The notes beneath the pieces are model-generated. The model searched no databases, was not told the origin of the DNA, and worked only from the letters and a program-made list of their open reading frames with translations. Of a stretch of DNA of 27,387 bases, positions 7,890 to 15,249 are shown piece by piece. Source of the stretch: Christensenella sp. UBA1252 (lineage in GTDB: Bacteria; Bacillota; Clostridia; Christensenellales; CAG-1252); the NCBI GenBank assembly GCA_002308575.1, contig DBVY01000016.1, positions 7,236 to 34,622 of the forward strand, given 5' to 3'. A program made the position numbers and the translations under genes. Within the stretch, counting starts at the first letter, position 1, and each line of letters begins with the position of its first letter.

Positions 7890-9359
7890 ATGCCGGATCT
7901 TGACACGCTGAACGAATGGTATTCGTCTTTTGCGGCGTTCGTCAAAAAATACGACGGCGTATATTTTTCCGAATTGGATTATTTTTGCACACGCAATTTG
8001 AACCTCTATGCGCTGTACGAAAAGCCGGATTTCGACGAGATCGCCCTCGTCGTGCAAAAGGTGCAAGCCTCGTTTCCTTCGATCAGCCGCATTTTCGGAA
8101 AGCCGATCATTCATTTGATCGAGCGCGAAGAAATATTGCCCGTCGAGTCCGTTCGCTATATCAACACGAAGTCGATCGATCACGTCGCATCCCATTCCGA
8201 ACTGTGGGCGGATGTGAACGAAGAGGGCATCAAGCCGCGCAAACTGCTTTCGCGAACGTACCAAGACAATTATTCGATTTACGAAAACGTTGTGTTTGCA
8301 AACACGATCGACCTGATCCTCGGCTATATTCGCGCCAAAGCCAAGATCTTAAATGATCTGATCATTACCCAAAAACTGCATAACGTCAACATTTTGGATC
8401 GAAACAATCACCTCGATTATTACATCGTTCTCGGAAAATTGCACACGAGTTATATCCGCAATTACGGGCGCTATATGGACGATGCGGCGGCGCTCAAAGA
8501 GTCGCTCGTCGGTTTGTATCAAAAGATCTCGGGCAGGCTGTATAAAAAGGTGTATCGTTGCAATAAGGATAAGAAGATCGCCAAACTGTATAAGACGAAC
8601 ATTCTCTCGATGGACAAAGATTATAAAAAGATCTATTCGCTGTACCGCTTTTTCGAGAGCCGAAAGAAAGAGGATTTTTCGACGCTGGCACCCTTCGATA
8701 ACGACGATTATTTTTGGTTCTCGGAGATTCTGCTCCTGTTTTCGTTGCAGCACTTCGGCTTCTCGGAAGAGGAGCGGCAAGCCTTATGCTTTGACGCGCT
8801 CGATCTTTCCGTTTCCGCCGATCGCTATAAACTGCGCATCAAAAAGGCGGACGTCGGCGATTCTCGCGCCCTCCTTTTGACCTTTCACAATCAGATCGAC
8901 TATTCGATCTTGCTCTATCCCGTTTGCCGTTCGGGTCCGCTTCCGAAACTCGAAGACAAAGCGGGCGCGGACGAAGTCGTCTTCCTGTCGCCGATCCCGT
9001 CGGACGGCGCGCGCCTCGTCGGCATCACCGAGCTCGATTCTTTCCGCCGTTTGCAACAGATCCTCTTAAAGGGCATGATCCTTTCTTCCGAGAAGTTCGA
9101 CGTTTGCCCCTTCTGTTTGGGCAAGATGAAAAAGAATAAGGACAGAGAGCGTTACGTTTGTCCGTCCTGCAATCAAGTCATCGAAAAGCTCGTTTGCCCC
9201 GAAAAGAACTTACCCTATTTCAACAGTTATTTTATCCGAACGCCCGAGGCAAAAAAGAGCGGAGAGATCGTCGAACCCGACGCGAGAATGAATTTCCGCA
9301 ACATCAACCGACTGACCGCAAGCGCTTATCTTTGCCCGCATTGTAAAAAGATCCATTGA
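7890..9359 (+). CDS. DUF2357/McrC-like partner protein with C-terminal zinc ribbons
   Basis: 489 residues with no signal peptide or membrane helix, so probably cytosolic. Residues about 117-140 (RTYQDNYSIYENVVFANTID) resemble the core of DUF2357, the region through which McrC-type proteins engage McrB. The C-terminus holds a clear zinc ribbon, C406-P-F-C409 and C424-P-S-C427, and further Cys at 436 and 482/485 (CPHC) that could make a second site. Usual members of this group carry a PD-(D/E)XK nuclease C-terminal to DUF2357; I see no such motif here. The ATG directly follows the TAA of the ATPase gene, with GAGG as ribosome site, so the two products are probably made in step and act together. 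The DUF2357 assignment comes from pattern recognition and needs a profile search. Confidence 0.65.
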   Translation: MPDLDTLNEWYSSFAAFVKKYDGVYFSELDYFCTRNLNLYALYEKPDFDEIALVVQKVQASFPSISRIFGKPIIHLIEREEILPVESVRYINTKSIDHVASHSELWADVNEEGIKPRKLLSRTYQDNYSIYENVVFANTIDLILGYIRAKAKILNDLIITQKLHNVNILDRNNHLDYYIVLGKLHTSYIRNYGRYMDDAAALKESLVGLYQKISGRLYKKVYRCNKDKKIAKLYKTNILSMDKDYKKIYSLYRFFESRKKEDFSTLAPFDNDDYFWFSEILLLFSLQHFGFSEEERQALCFDALDLSVSADRYKLRIKKADVGDSRALLLTFHNQIDYSILLYPVCRSGPLPKLEDKAGADEVVFLSPIPSDGARLVGITELDSFRRLQQILLKGMILSSEKFDVCPFCLGKMKKNKDRERYVCPSCNQVIEKLVCPEKNLPYFNSYFIRTPEAKKSGEIVEPDARMNFRNINRLTASAYLCPHCKKIH

Positions 9360-9361
9360 GT

Positions 9362-9829
9362 TTACAAAAACTTTTTCAAAGCTTCCACCGAGCCCGAAAA
9401 CATCGCGAGCGTGTCTTTTGCGATCGCGCCCGTTTCGTCGCTGACCGAAACCTCGTTTTCGTTTAAAGCGCGGGTCAGGTCGGTGATCCCCATGTTCGTT
9501 CCCTTGATCAGTTTTTCCGCGATGTTGCTGTTGCTTTTGTCGCCGAAGATCGATAGTTTTACCATTTTCTTTTGCCATTTTTGTTTCATCGTGCCGTACG
9601 CTTCGGGTTCCACGTCCAGTTTTTTCATTTGATCGCTGACGCGTTCGCACAGCGCGGCGTACTCGCCGACGAGCTGTTTGACGTATAAGCGCAGGTCGCC
9701 GATCGCCGTCTTTTCAACGACGTCCAAAGATTGAATGCCATACACGAGCGATTTCATACATTCGTTTAAAAGTTCTTCTTCGTTTTCCGCGAACACGCGT
9801 TTGTTTTCGTTTTCCGTCATTGCGTCCAT
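9362..9829 (-). CDS. Small helical protein of a ferritin-like/DUF2383-like firmicute family
   Basis: 155 residues, entirely helical in character, with no Cys motif, signal peptide or membrane segment. The closing pattern (SNSNIAEKLIKGTNMGITDL, then an acidic loop and a final helix ending EALKKFL) is the hallmark of a widespread uncharacterised firmicute family of about 145 residues that I relate to four-helix ferritin-like/DUF2383 proteins. Typical metal-binding Glu/His pairs are not evident, so a metal role is not claimed. The start at 9829 has GGGAGG at good spacing; a second ATG lies three codons in. It converges on the operon to its left, stop codons two bases apart and no terminator between them, so its transcript probably runs antisense into that operon, and the reverse. 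Confidence 0.7.
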   Translation of the reverse strand: MDAMTENENKRVFAENEEELLNECMKSLVYGIQSLDVVEKTAIGDLRLYVKQLVGEYAALCERVSDQMKKLDVEPEAYGTMKQKWQKKMVKLSIFGDKSNSNIAEKLIKGTNMGITDLTRALNENEVSVSDETGAIAKDTLAMFSGSVEALKKFL

Positions 9830-9916
9830 AAGAGCCTCCCGATCGTTTTTAGGTAGTTTAGACCGCTTTTGCGAAAAATATAAACGGGGAGGCGAAAGGC
9901 AACTTTGACCGAACGT

Positions 9917-9945
9917 TTGACAAGGAAAGGCAAGTGGAATAAACT
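9917..9945 (+). promoter_or_regulatory. Promoter of the antiporter gene
   Basis: TTGACA (9917-9922), 17-bp spacer, TAAACT (9940-9945). A perfect -35 with a fair -10, about 50 bases before the antiporter start. Confidence 0.65.
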
Positions 9946-9996
9946 GTAATCGTCAAATCGAAAAAGGAGGATGCGCGTTTCCCTCGCGATAAAGAT

Positions 9997-11214
9997 ATGG
10001 ATTTTTTAACGAGTCTTGCTTTGATCCTTTTATCCTCCGTGATCCTCGGATCGATCTTTCGGGCGATCAAATTGCCGCCTCTCCTCGGAATGCTCCTCGT
10101 CGGCATCATCTTGGGGCCGCACCTCTTGAACCTGATCGCGCCGCCTCTTCTCGAGGTCAGCGCTTCTCTGCGCGAAACCGCTTTGATCATTATTCTGACG
10201 CGCGCCGGACTTTCCTTAAACCTCAAAGATTTAAAGGTCGTCGGGCGTCCCGCGATCCTGCTCTGTATGGTGCCGGCGTTGACCGAGATCCTCGGTTATA
10301 TGGTGTTCGCAACCTTGTTTATCCACACGTCTTTGCTCGAAAGCGCAATCATCGGAACGGTCATCGCCGCCGTTTCGCCCGCCGTCGTCGTGCCGCGCAT
10401 GATCGCGTTGCAGGAAAACGGCTACGGAACCTTGCATTCCGTTCCGCAAATGGTGAACGCGGGTTCGTCGATGGACGATATCTTCGTGATCGTCGCGTTT
10501 ACCGCGCTTGTCGGAATGGCGAAAACGGGTTCGTTTGAATTCGGGATCTTTTGGCAAGTTCCCGTTTCCATCATTCTCGGGATCGGAGTCGGCGCGCTCG
10601 TCGGCGCGGGGCTCGTCGTCTTCTTCCGACACGTCCACACGCGCGACACCGTTAAAATCATCGTGATGATTTCTTTTGCGTTCCTGTTCGTAACCATGGA
10701 AAACGCGATCGGGAAGTACGTTCCGTTTTCCGCGATGCTCGCGGTCGTAACGGTCGGCGTTGCGTATAACGCGATGGATCCGATCCGCTCGGCGCGCCTT
10801 TCGAAAAAGTACGAAAAGATCTGGGTTCTCGCCGAGATCATTCTGTTCGTGCTCGTCGGCGCGGAAGTGGATCTTTCGTACGTTGCGAAGAGCGGCGCGA
10901 TCGTCGCCGCCGTGATCTTTCTCGCCTTGATCTTCCGTATGGGCGGCGTCTTCCTTTCTTTGATCAAAACCCCGCTTGATAAAAAAGAGCGCTTGTTCTG
11001 CGCGATCGCTTATATCCCGAAAGCAACGGTGCAAGCCGCGCTCGGCGCGATCCCGCTTTCGATGGGGCTGGGGTGCGGCAGTGTCGTTTTGACGGCGGCG
11101 GTGCTTTCGATCATCATCACCGCGCCGCTCGGCGCCTTCTCGATCGACCTTACGAGCCATCGCCTGCTTTCGAGAAATCTTTCGCAAGAAAAATCCGAGG
11201 AACAGACCGCGTAG
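9997..11214 (+). CDS. Cation/proton antiporter (CPA superfamily)
   Basis: 405 residues of almost continuous hydrophobic helices (about 12), as expected for monovalent cation/proton antiporters of the inner membrane, used for Na+ or K+ extrusion and pH balance. The family region GSSMDD (D160-D161) supplies the ion-binding acidic pair, and ILTRAGLSLN after helix 3 and RMGGVFLSL near the C-terminus fit the Na+/H+ exchanger Pfam family. The ion cannot be told from sequence alone. The only good Shine-Dalgarno, AAGGAGG, ends 26 bases before the ATG, and a 4-bp GC hairpin lies between. No other in-frame start exists nearer to it. The gene has its own promoter and stands alone. Confidence 0.9.
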   Translation: MDFLTSLALILLSSVILGSIFRAIKLPPLLGMLLVGIILGPHLLNLIAPPLLEVSASLRETALIIILTRAGLSLNLKDLKVVGRPAILLCMVPALTEILGYMVFATLFIHTSLLESAIIGTVIAAVSPAVVVPRMIALQENGYGTLHSVPQMVNAGSSMDDIFVIVAFTALVGMAKTGSFEFGIFWQVPVSIILGIGVGALVGAGLVVFFRHVHTRDTVKIIVMISFAFLFVTMENAIGKYVPFSAMLAVVTVGVAYNAMDPIRSARLSKKYEKIWVLAEIILFVLVGAEVDLSYVAKSGAIVAAVIFLALIFRMGGVFLSLIKTPLDKKERLFCAIAYIPKATVQAALGAIPLSMGLGCGSVVLTAAVLSIIITAPLGAFSIDLTSHRLLSRNLSQEKSEEQTA

Positions 11215-11264
11215 CGTTTCATTCGCCTCTATTTCGGTATTTCCGATTTGAACGACTCTTTGTA

Positions 11265-11293
11265 AATCGTTATTGAAAAACGATTGCTTTTTT
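11265..11293 (+). terminator. Antiporter terminator, overlapping the next promoter
   Basis: AATCGTT (11265-11271), loop attgaaa, AACGATT (11279-11285), GC, six T. The loop contains most of the -35 box of the following promoter. Confidence 0.75.
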
Positions 11294-11301
11294 GATATCA
11301 T
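11273..11301 (+). promoter_or_regulatory. Promoter of the lipoprotein gene
   Basis: TTGAAA (11273-11278), 17-bp spacer, TATCAT (11296-11301); 36 bases before the ATG at 11338, which has GGAGGAGGG as ribosome site. Confidence 0.65.
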
Positions 11302-11337
11302 ACAATTACGGGAATCTTTCGGAGGAGGGCGTGTCGT

Positions 11338-11865
11338 ATGTGGAAAAAATTGCTTGCTTTGGCGTCGATTTTTTTGTTGCTCTTCGTTTTGCCGTTCGGA
11401 TGCGATCGCGGAGCGAAGCGGCGGGACGAACCTTTGACGGAAGAGGAACTGAATGCGGCGTACGAAAAAGGTTATCGAACGGAAGAAGAATTGAAAGCGG
11501 CGTACGAAAAAGGTTATCGAACGGAAGAAGATTTGGAAGGAGCCGAATTTGAATGCGATTCGGTGATCGTAACGCTTACGAGGGAAGAAACGATAAAATT
11601 CAAAAACTATTCGGAAACCGACTTTCGGGAGATCGGGTGCGCAAGTGTGGAAGACTTTTCGGAAAAAGTCGGCGAATACGTCAGAAAGAAACAGAACGGA
11701 GAAGATCCCGAAGAACCCGTACTCACCGAGAATTTCAAAAGGATGTTAAGGCTCGAGTTGAAAGAAAAGACGAGGGAAAGCGTCGTTCGGGCATTGCGGA
11801 TTCTGAGCGTAAGAGAAGAAGTGTTATTCGTAGGACCGAATTATATTTATCATTTAGTCGACTGA
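11338..11865 (+). CDS. Putative lipoprotein with EEL-x-AAYEKGYRT repeats
   Basis: 175 residues. The N-terminus is a Sec signal (MWKK then a hydrophobic run) ending in a lipobox-like LPFGC, so C22 is the likely lipidated residue; F at -2 and P at -3 make the box slightly atypical. Residues about 34-67 hold a 14-residue unit repeated twice, with a partial third (TEEELNAAYEKGYRT...). The rest (about 75-175) has the shape of a small alpha/beta domain seen in many clostridial secreted proteins: SVIVTLTREE, then DFREIGCASVEDF, and near the end ESVVRALRILSVREEV and PNYIYHL. It resembles protease-prodomain-like modules, which is a recollection of pattern and not a search result. Probably anchored on the outer face of the membrane; function unknown. 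Confidence 0.75.
   Translation: MWKKLLALASIFLLLFVLPFGCDRGAKRRDEPLTEEELNAAYEKGYRTEEELKAAYEKGYRTEEDLEGAEFECDSVIVTLTREETIKFKNYSETDFREIGCASVEDFSEKVGEYVRKKQNGEDPEEPVLTENFKRMLRLELKEKTRESVVRALRILSVREEVLFVGPNYIYHLVD
11455..11538 (+). repeat. 42-bp tandem repeat inside the lipoprotein gene
   Basis: Two units (11455-11496, 11497-11538) share at least their first 35 bases exactly. This near-identity at DNA level suggests a recent duplication and possible length variation between strains. Confidence 0.8.
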
Positions 11866-11911
11866 TCGAGAACCGTGTTTTTTCGGATTTACGGCAAGGC
11901 AAGGAGCAAAG

Positions 11912-12430
11912 ATGAAAGAAGATCGGATCGAAAAGTGCATCGCTTTCGGATTGACGGTCGTTTTTCTGATCGCGATCGTTCTTTGCGCGCCGAATCCATA
12001 TCGCGGAACCGTTTTGCGCGACGGCTATACGCTGCAATCGTCGGTCGCGGAAGGAACCGCCGCGGCGTCGGATTTTATGCGGGGTGAAGACGGAAAATTT
12101 CGTTACGTGTATTTAGGACGGGGAGAAGAATTGCCGAAAGAACTCGTTTACGTAATAAAGAACGAAGAAGAGGAAAAAGAGTGCTTTTCCGCTTTTACGG
12201 CGAAGATCGACTACGAAAAGGAAACGCTGATCGTTTGTTTCGTTCCGTCTACGAATCCGCGCTCGTGTAACGTTACGAAAACGAAAAAAGAAAAGGGTGT
12301 TCTTCGCGTCTGTTTGGCATACGATATCGGGCATTATTTTCGGGGAGCGGACGCTTGCGCTCCGAAAGTAAGGTGCTTCGTGATCCGCGTCCGAACGGCG
12401 GGCGCAAAGGACATTCGCGTGTATTTGTAA
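11912..12430 (+). CDS. Membrane-anchored hypothetical protein
   Basis: 172 residues with an uncleaved-looking N-terminal helix (about 9-27, IAFGLTVVFLIAIVLCAP) followed by an extracytoplasmic domain. The domain contains a strand-rich stretch, IDYEKETLIVCFVPSTNPRS, that recalls the C-terminal domain of PrcB-family proteins, but the likeness is weak. Three to four Cys residues in the domain could form disulfides. AAGGAG precedes the ATG. It starts 46 bases after the lipoprotein gene with no terminator between, so both probably share a transcript that ends at 12440-12462. No function assigned. Confidence 0.7.
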   Translation: MKEDRIEKCIAFGLTVVFLIAIVLCAPNPYRGTVLRDGYTLQSSVAEGTAAASDFMRGEDGKFRYVYLGRGEELPKELVYVIKNEEEEKECFSAFTAKIDYEKETLIVCFVPSTNPRSCNVTKTKKEKGVLRVCLAYDIGHYFRGADACAPKVRCFVIRVRTAGAKDIRVYL

Positions 12431-12439
12431 GAAAAACGA

Positions 12440-12462
12440 AAAGGGCGCGGCGCGCCCTTTTT
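12440..12462 (+). terminator. Terminator after the hypothetical gene
   Basis: AAAGGGCGC-ggc-GCGCCCTTT, a 9-bp perfect stem with a 3-base loop running into T's. Confidence 0.85.
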
Positions 12463-12475
12463 CCATAGGTTTCCG

Positions 12476-12516
12476 TTTTCGACAAAATGATCGGAAAGTG
12501 CGATCTTTTCGAGAAA
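12476..12516 (-). promoter_or_regulatory. Two Spo0A-box-like sites upstream of spoIIE
   Basis: 12476-12487 reads TTTTCGACAAAA, the exact reverse complement of the Spo0A box TTTTGTCGAAAA. A second site at 12506-12516 (TTTTCGAGAAA) differs at one core position and reaches the region where a -35 box would sit. This is the expected layout for a Spo0A~P-activated sigma-A promoter of spoIIE. Confidence 0.75.
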
Positions 12517-12536
12517 TTTTTCAATCGCTCGCGCGG

Positions 12537-12542
12537 TATAAT
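12537..12542 (+). promoter_or_regulatory. -10 box of the spoIIE promoter
   Basis: TATAAT, perfect consensus, with no recognisable -35, as is usual for Spo0A-dependent promoters. It ends only six bases before the ATG at 12549, so the transcript would start at or next to the start codon. Confidence 0.6.
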
Positions 12543-12548
12543 CGCGGT

Positions 12549-14798
12549 ATGAGAAACCGATTTTTCACAGGCGCGCTTTACGCCTTCTTTGCATTCTGTT
12601 TCACCTATCTTTTGGCGCGCGCCGAATTGCCGTTTTCGCTCTCGCCCTTTTATTCGGGCGTGTTTTTGCTTTCGCTGTCGGCGGGGTGGAGCTTTTTTCT
12701 CGCCGCGCCCGTTTTCGTCGCCGCGTCTTCCCTCGCTTTTTTTACGTTCACGGCGCTTCTTCGCGCTTTGTTCGTCGCGCTCGGAGCGGGGGCGTGCGCG
12801 CTCGTTTTCAAGCTCAAAAAGCGCAGATTCCAAGGGGCGGAAACCGTCCTCGTTTGCTTTTTCGCCCATCTTCCTACGCTCGCGTTTTTGCCCGTGAGCG
12901 GATACGTTTCCTTTCTTGCGTCCGCCGCGCTGTCCTCGATTTTTTCGCTGCTCCTCGTTCGTTCGTCCTTCGCGCGTCGATCGAGAAGATTTACGCTCGG
13001 CGAGATCGAAAAATGCGTGCTGTTTCTTGTGTCGTTCGCGCTTGGAGCGGGGTCGTACGCAACGCGGGCGTTCGGTCTGACTCCGTACTACTTTTTGCTC
13101 GCCGCGCTCTTGCCTTCGCTGTCCGTTCTCGGCGGAGAGGGAATCGTTCTCGTCATTTGTTTCGCGTTCGGCGCGATCGCGGAGTCCGGCGCGGGGCTAC
13201 TCGCGCTTCCCGTTCTCCTTGCCTTGTCGCTTGCGTTTTTTACGAAAGAACGGCGCCCCGTTTGTTCGTTCAGCGTGGCGGTTGCGGAAGCGTGCGTGTG
13301 CTTTTTGTATGCCCCTCTGTTTTCTCCCTATAATTTCGCGCTGATGGTTTCGGGCGGCGCGCTCGCCGCGTTTATGCCGAGCGAGATTATAGGCGCGGTC
13401 GCGCTTCGGTTCGGGAAGGGCGGGAGCGTTTCGGCGCGCAGCGTCGTAAACAAGGCGCGGCTTGATCTCAGCGGCAAGCTCGGGTTCGTTTCGGACGCGC
13501 TCAAAAAGACGTCGGAGAGCTTGTGTTTTTACGTTTCGGCGGATCGTAATTCGGACGCCGCGGCGCGAATCGCCTATTCGCTCTCGCGCTCACTATGCGA
13601 CGGGTGCAAAGGATATAAGGACTGTTCGAAGCAGGCGGGCGGATCTACGGCGGCGCTTTTCGAGGAAACCGTTTGCCGCGCGATCGAAAAGGGGAAAGCC
13701 ACGATCGTGGACATCTCGCCTTATCTCAGCGGAAACTGCCACAAGATCAAAACGATCTTGGATGAACTCAACGAGGGCGTTTCATGCCTTTCCGAGGAAA
13801 CGGAAAGGGGAAAAGCGCTTCGGGAAGAAAGGGAAGCGATGGCGGTCGGGCTCAGCGGGATCGCGGGGGTTTTGGACGTTTTGAAAAAGGAAACGCGCCG
13901 CGTCGTTACCTTTGACGGCAAGCGCGAGAAACGAATCCTCGCTTCGCTTGCGGCGGAAGGGGTGGCGGCGTTCGACGCGATGGTTGTGGAGGAAGGCGCG
14001 TATCTTTCGATCACTTTGACCGTCGGCGAAAAGGACGCCGAAAATCCGCGCGCCTTAAAGGCGATCGAACGCGCGGTCGGCGTCCCGATGATTCTCGAAA
14101 GCGTCGGTTTTGCGGGCGCGGGGCAAGCCTCCGTTTCTTTCGAAAGCGCTCCTGCGTTCGACGCGATCGTCGGCGAATCCGTTTTGCGGAAGGACGGATC
14201 TTCCCGCTCGGGCGACGTCAAAAGCGTAACGCGCATTCGCGGCGATAAGATCATGATCGCGCTGTCGGACGGAATGGGGAGCGGCAACGAGGCGTTTTCG
14301 GGAGCGAACGCCGCGATCGGGCTCGTTGAAAACTTCTATAAAACGGGGGTGGACGAAAAGGTCGTGCTTCCCTTGATCAACCGCCTTTTGACCGTCCGAA
14401 ACGACGGATCCTTTCAAACGCTCGATATGTGCGTCGTCAATCTCCGAACGGGCGAAGCGGATTTTATCAAGTTGTCCGCGCCCGAATCGGTGATCCGCCG
14501 CAAAGAAGGGAGCGAAATCGTGGAAGGGGGCGCGCTTCCCTTGGGGATCCTCAGAGAGATCCGCCCCGCGGTATCGAGGAAGAAGCTTTCCGCGGGCGAC
14601 GTCGTGATCCTTTCCACGGACGGCGTAACGGACGCGATCGGCGCCGACGGGATCGTGCGCGTTGCGGAAACGTGCCGTTCAAACAATCCGCAGACGGTTT
14701 CGGACGCCGTTCTTTCGGACGCTTCTTACGTTTCGGGCGCGGACGACAAAACGGTGATCGCGCTTCGCCTGTTTCGAAGGCTGGGCGATCACGGATAA
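12549..14798 (+). CDS. spoIIE: Stage II sporulation protein E (membrane PP2C phosphatase)
   Basis: Dephosphorylates the anti-anti-sigma factor SpoIIAA to switch on sigma-F in the forespore and helps form the polar septum. 749 residues from this ATG: about ten membrane helices in the first 300 residues, a central regulatory domain with the Cys motif LCDGCKGYKDC, and a C-terminal PP2C domain with metal-site motifs SDGMGSG (D574) and STDGVTDAIG (D691) and the late Asp in GADDKTVIAL. The frame is open further upstream, to a GTG at 12498, but that GTG lies inside the promoter region. No Shine-Dalgarno precedes either start. The length is slightly below the usual 800 or so residues. It points to endospore formation or its recent loss. 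Confidence 0.93.
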   Translation: MRNRFFTGALYAFFAFCFTYLLARAELPFSLSPFYSGVFLLSLSAGWSFFLAAPVFVAASSLAFFTFTALLRALFVALGAGACALVFKLKKRRFQGAETVLVCFFAHLPTLAFLPVSGYVSFLASAALSSIFSLLLVRSSFARRSRRFTLGEIEKCVLFLVSFALGAGSYATRAFGLTPYYFLLAALLPSLSVLGGEGIVLVICFAFGAIAESGAGLLALPVLLALSLAFFTKERRPVCSFSVAVAEACVCFLYAPLFSPYNFALMVSGGALAAFMPSEIIGAVALRFGKGGSVSARSVVNKARLDLSGKLGFVSDALKKTSESLCFYVSADRNSDAAARIAYSLSRSLCDGCKGYKDCSKQAGGSTAALFEETVCRAIEKGKATIVDISPYLSGNCHKIKTILDELNEGVSCLSEETERGKALREEREAMAVGLSGIAGVLDVLKKETRRVVTFDGKREKRILASLAAEGVAAFDAMVVEEGAYLSITLTVGEKDAENPRALKAIERAVGVPMILESVGFAGAGQASVSFESAPAFDAIVGESVLRKDGSSRSGDVKSVTRIRGDKIMIALSDGMGSGNEAFSGANAAIGLVENFYKTGVDEKVVLPLINRLLTVRNDGSFQTLDMCVVNLRTGEADFIKLSAPESVIRRKEGSEIVEGGALPLGILREIRPAVSRKKLSAGDVVILSTDGVTDAIGADGIVRVAETCRSNNPQTVSDAVLSDASYVSGADDKTVIALRLFRRLGDHG

Positions 14799-14850
14799 AA
14801 CGCCCTCGCGTTCGGATTTCCTTTTCGCCGCAAATTTCAGCGAAAAACAG

Positions 14851-14879
14851 TTGTATTTATAGTTTTTATATGATAAAAT
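14851..14879 (+). promoter_or_regulatory. Promoter of secG and probably the downstream unit
   Basis: TTGTAT (14851-14856), 17-bp spacer, TAAAAT (14874-14879), 30 bases before the secG ATG. Just upstream TTTTCGC/GCGAAAA (14822-14846) forms a hairpin that might weakly end the spoIIE transcript, though no T-run follows it. Confidence 0.55.
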
Positions 14880-14909
14880 GATAAAACGAAAAAAAGCAGG
14901 AGTGTAGCT

Positions 14910-15194
14910 ATGTTGGATTTTATGATCGGCGCGATCACCAGACAAGCGCGTGAAGTTATTGCAAACGTCCTTATTATTTTGATGACGGTCCTTTCGATCG
15001 CCATTATCGTCGTCGTTATGATGCAAGAGGGAGAGTCGGGCGGTGTATCCGCGATCTCCGGCGGCAGCAGCGATACGTTCTACGGCAAAAACAAAGGCCG
15101 CAGCAAAGAGCAGATCTTAAAGCGTGTGACGTTGATCCTCGGCGCGGTGATGCTCGTCGTATCCGTCGTGTTCTTCGTCGTAAAGCCTTTCTGA
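14910..15194 (+). CDS. secG: Preprotein translocase subunit SecG
   Basis: Small subunit of the SecYEG channel. 94 residues with two membrane helices (about 16-38 and 71-91) and the family's central motif MMQEGESGGVSAISGGSSD followed by a Lys/Arg-rich turn. The N-terminal extension of about 15 residues before helix 1 is a little longer than in many homologues. AGGAG lies at good spacing from the ATG. secG-smpB neighbourhood is typical of firmicutes; the usual rnr gene between them is absent. Confidence 0.93.
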   Translation: MLDFMIGAITRQAREVIANVLIILMTVLSIAIIVVVMMQEGESGGVSAISGGSSDTFYGKNKGRSKEQILKRVTLILGAVMLVVSVVFFVVKPF

Positions 15195-15216
15195 TCGAAA
15201 TATCATCGGCGTTTTG

Positions 15217-15243
15217 CGGGGGCTTTACTGCCCCCGTTTTTTT
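15217..15243 (+). terminator. Terminator between secG and smpB
   Basis: CGGGGGC (15217-15223), loop tttact, GCCCCCG (15230-15236), seven T. The T-run touches the AGGA ribosome site of smpB. Confidence 0.85.
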
Positions 15244-15249
15244 AGGAAA

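Noticed and set aside
12498..12548. GTG at 12498 as spoIIE start
   Set aside because: No ribosome site, and it lies among the Spo0A boxes and upstream of the -10, so it would not be in the transcript.
15214..15249. N-terminal extension of smpB
   Set aside because: It would encode the terminator hairpin, and the conserved SmpB N-terminus starts at 15250.
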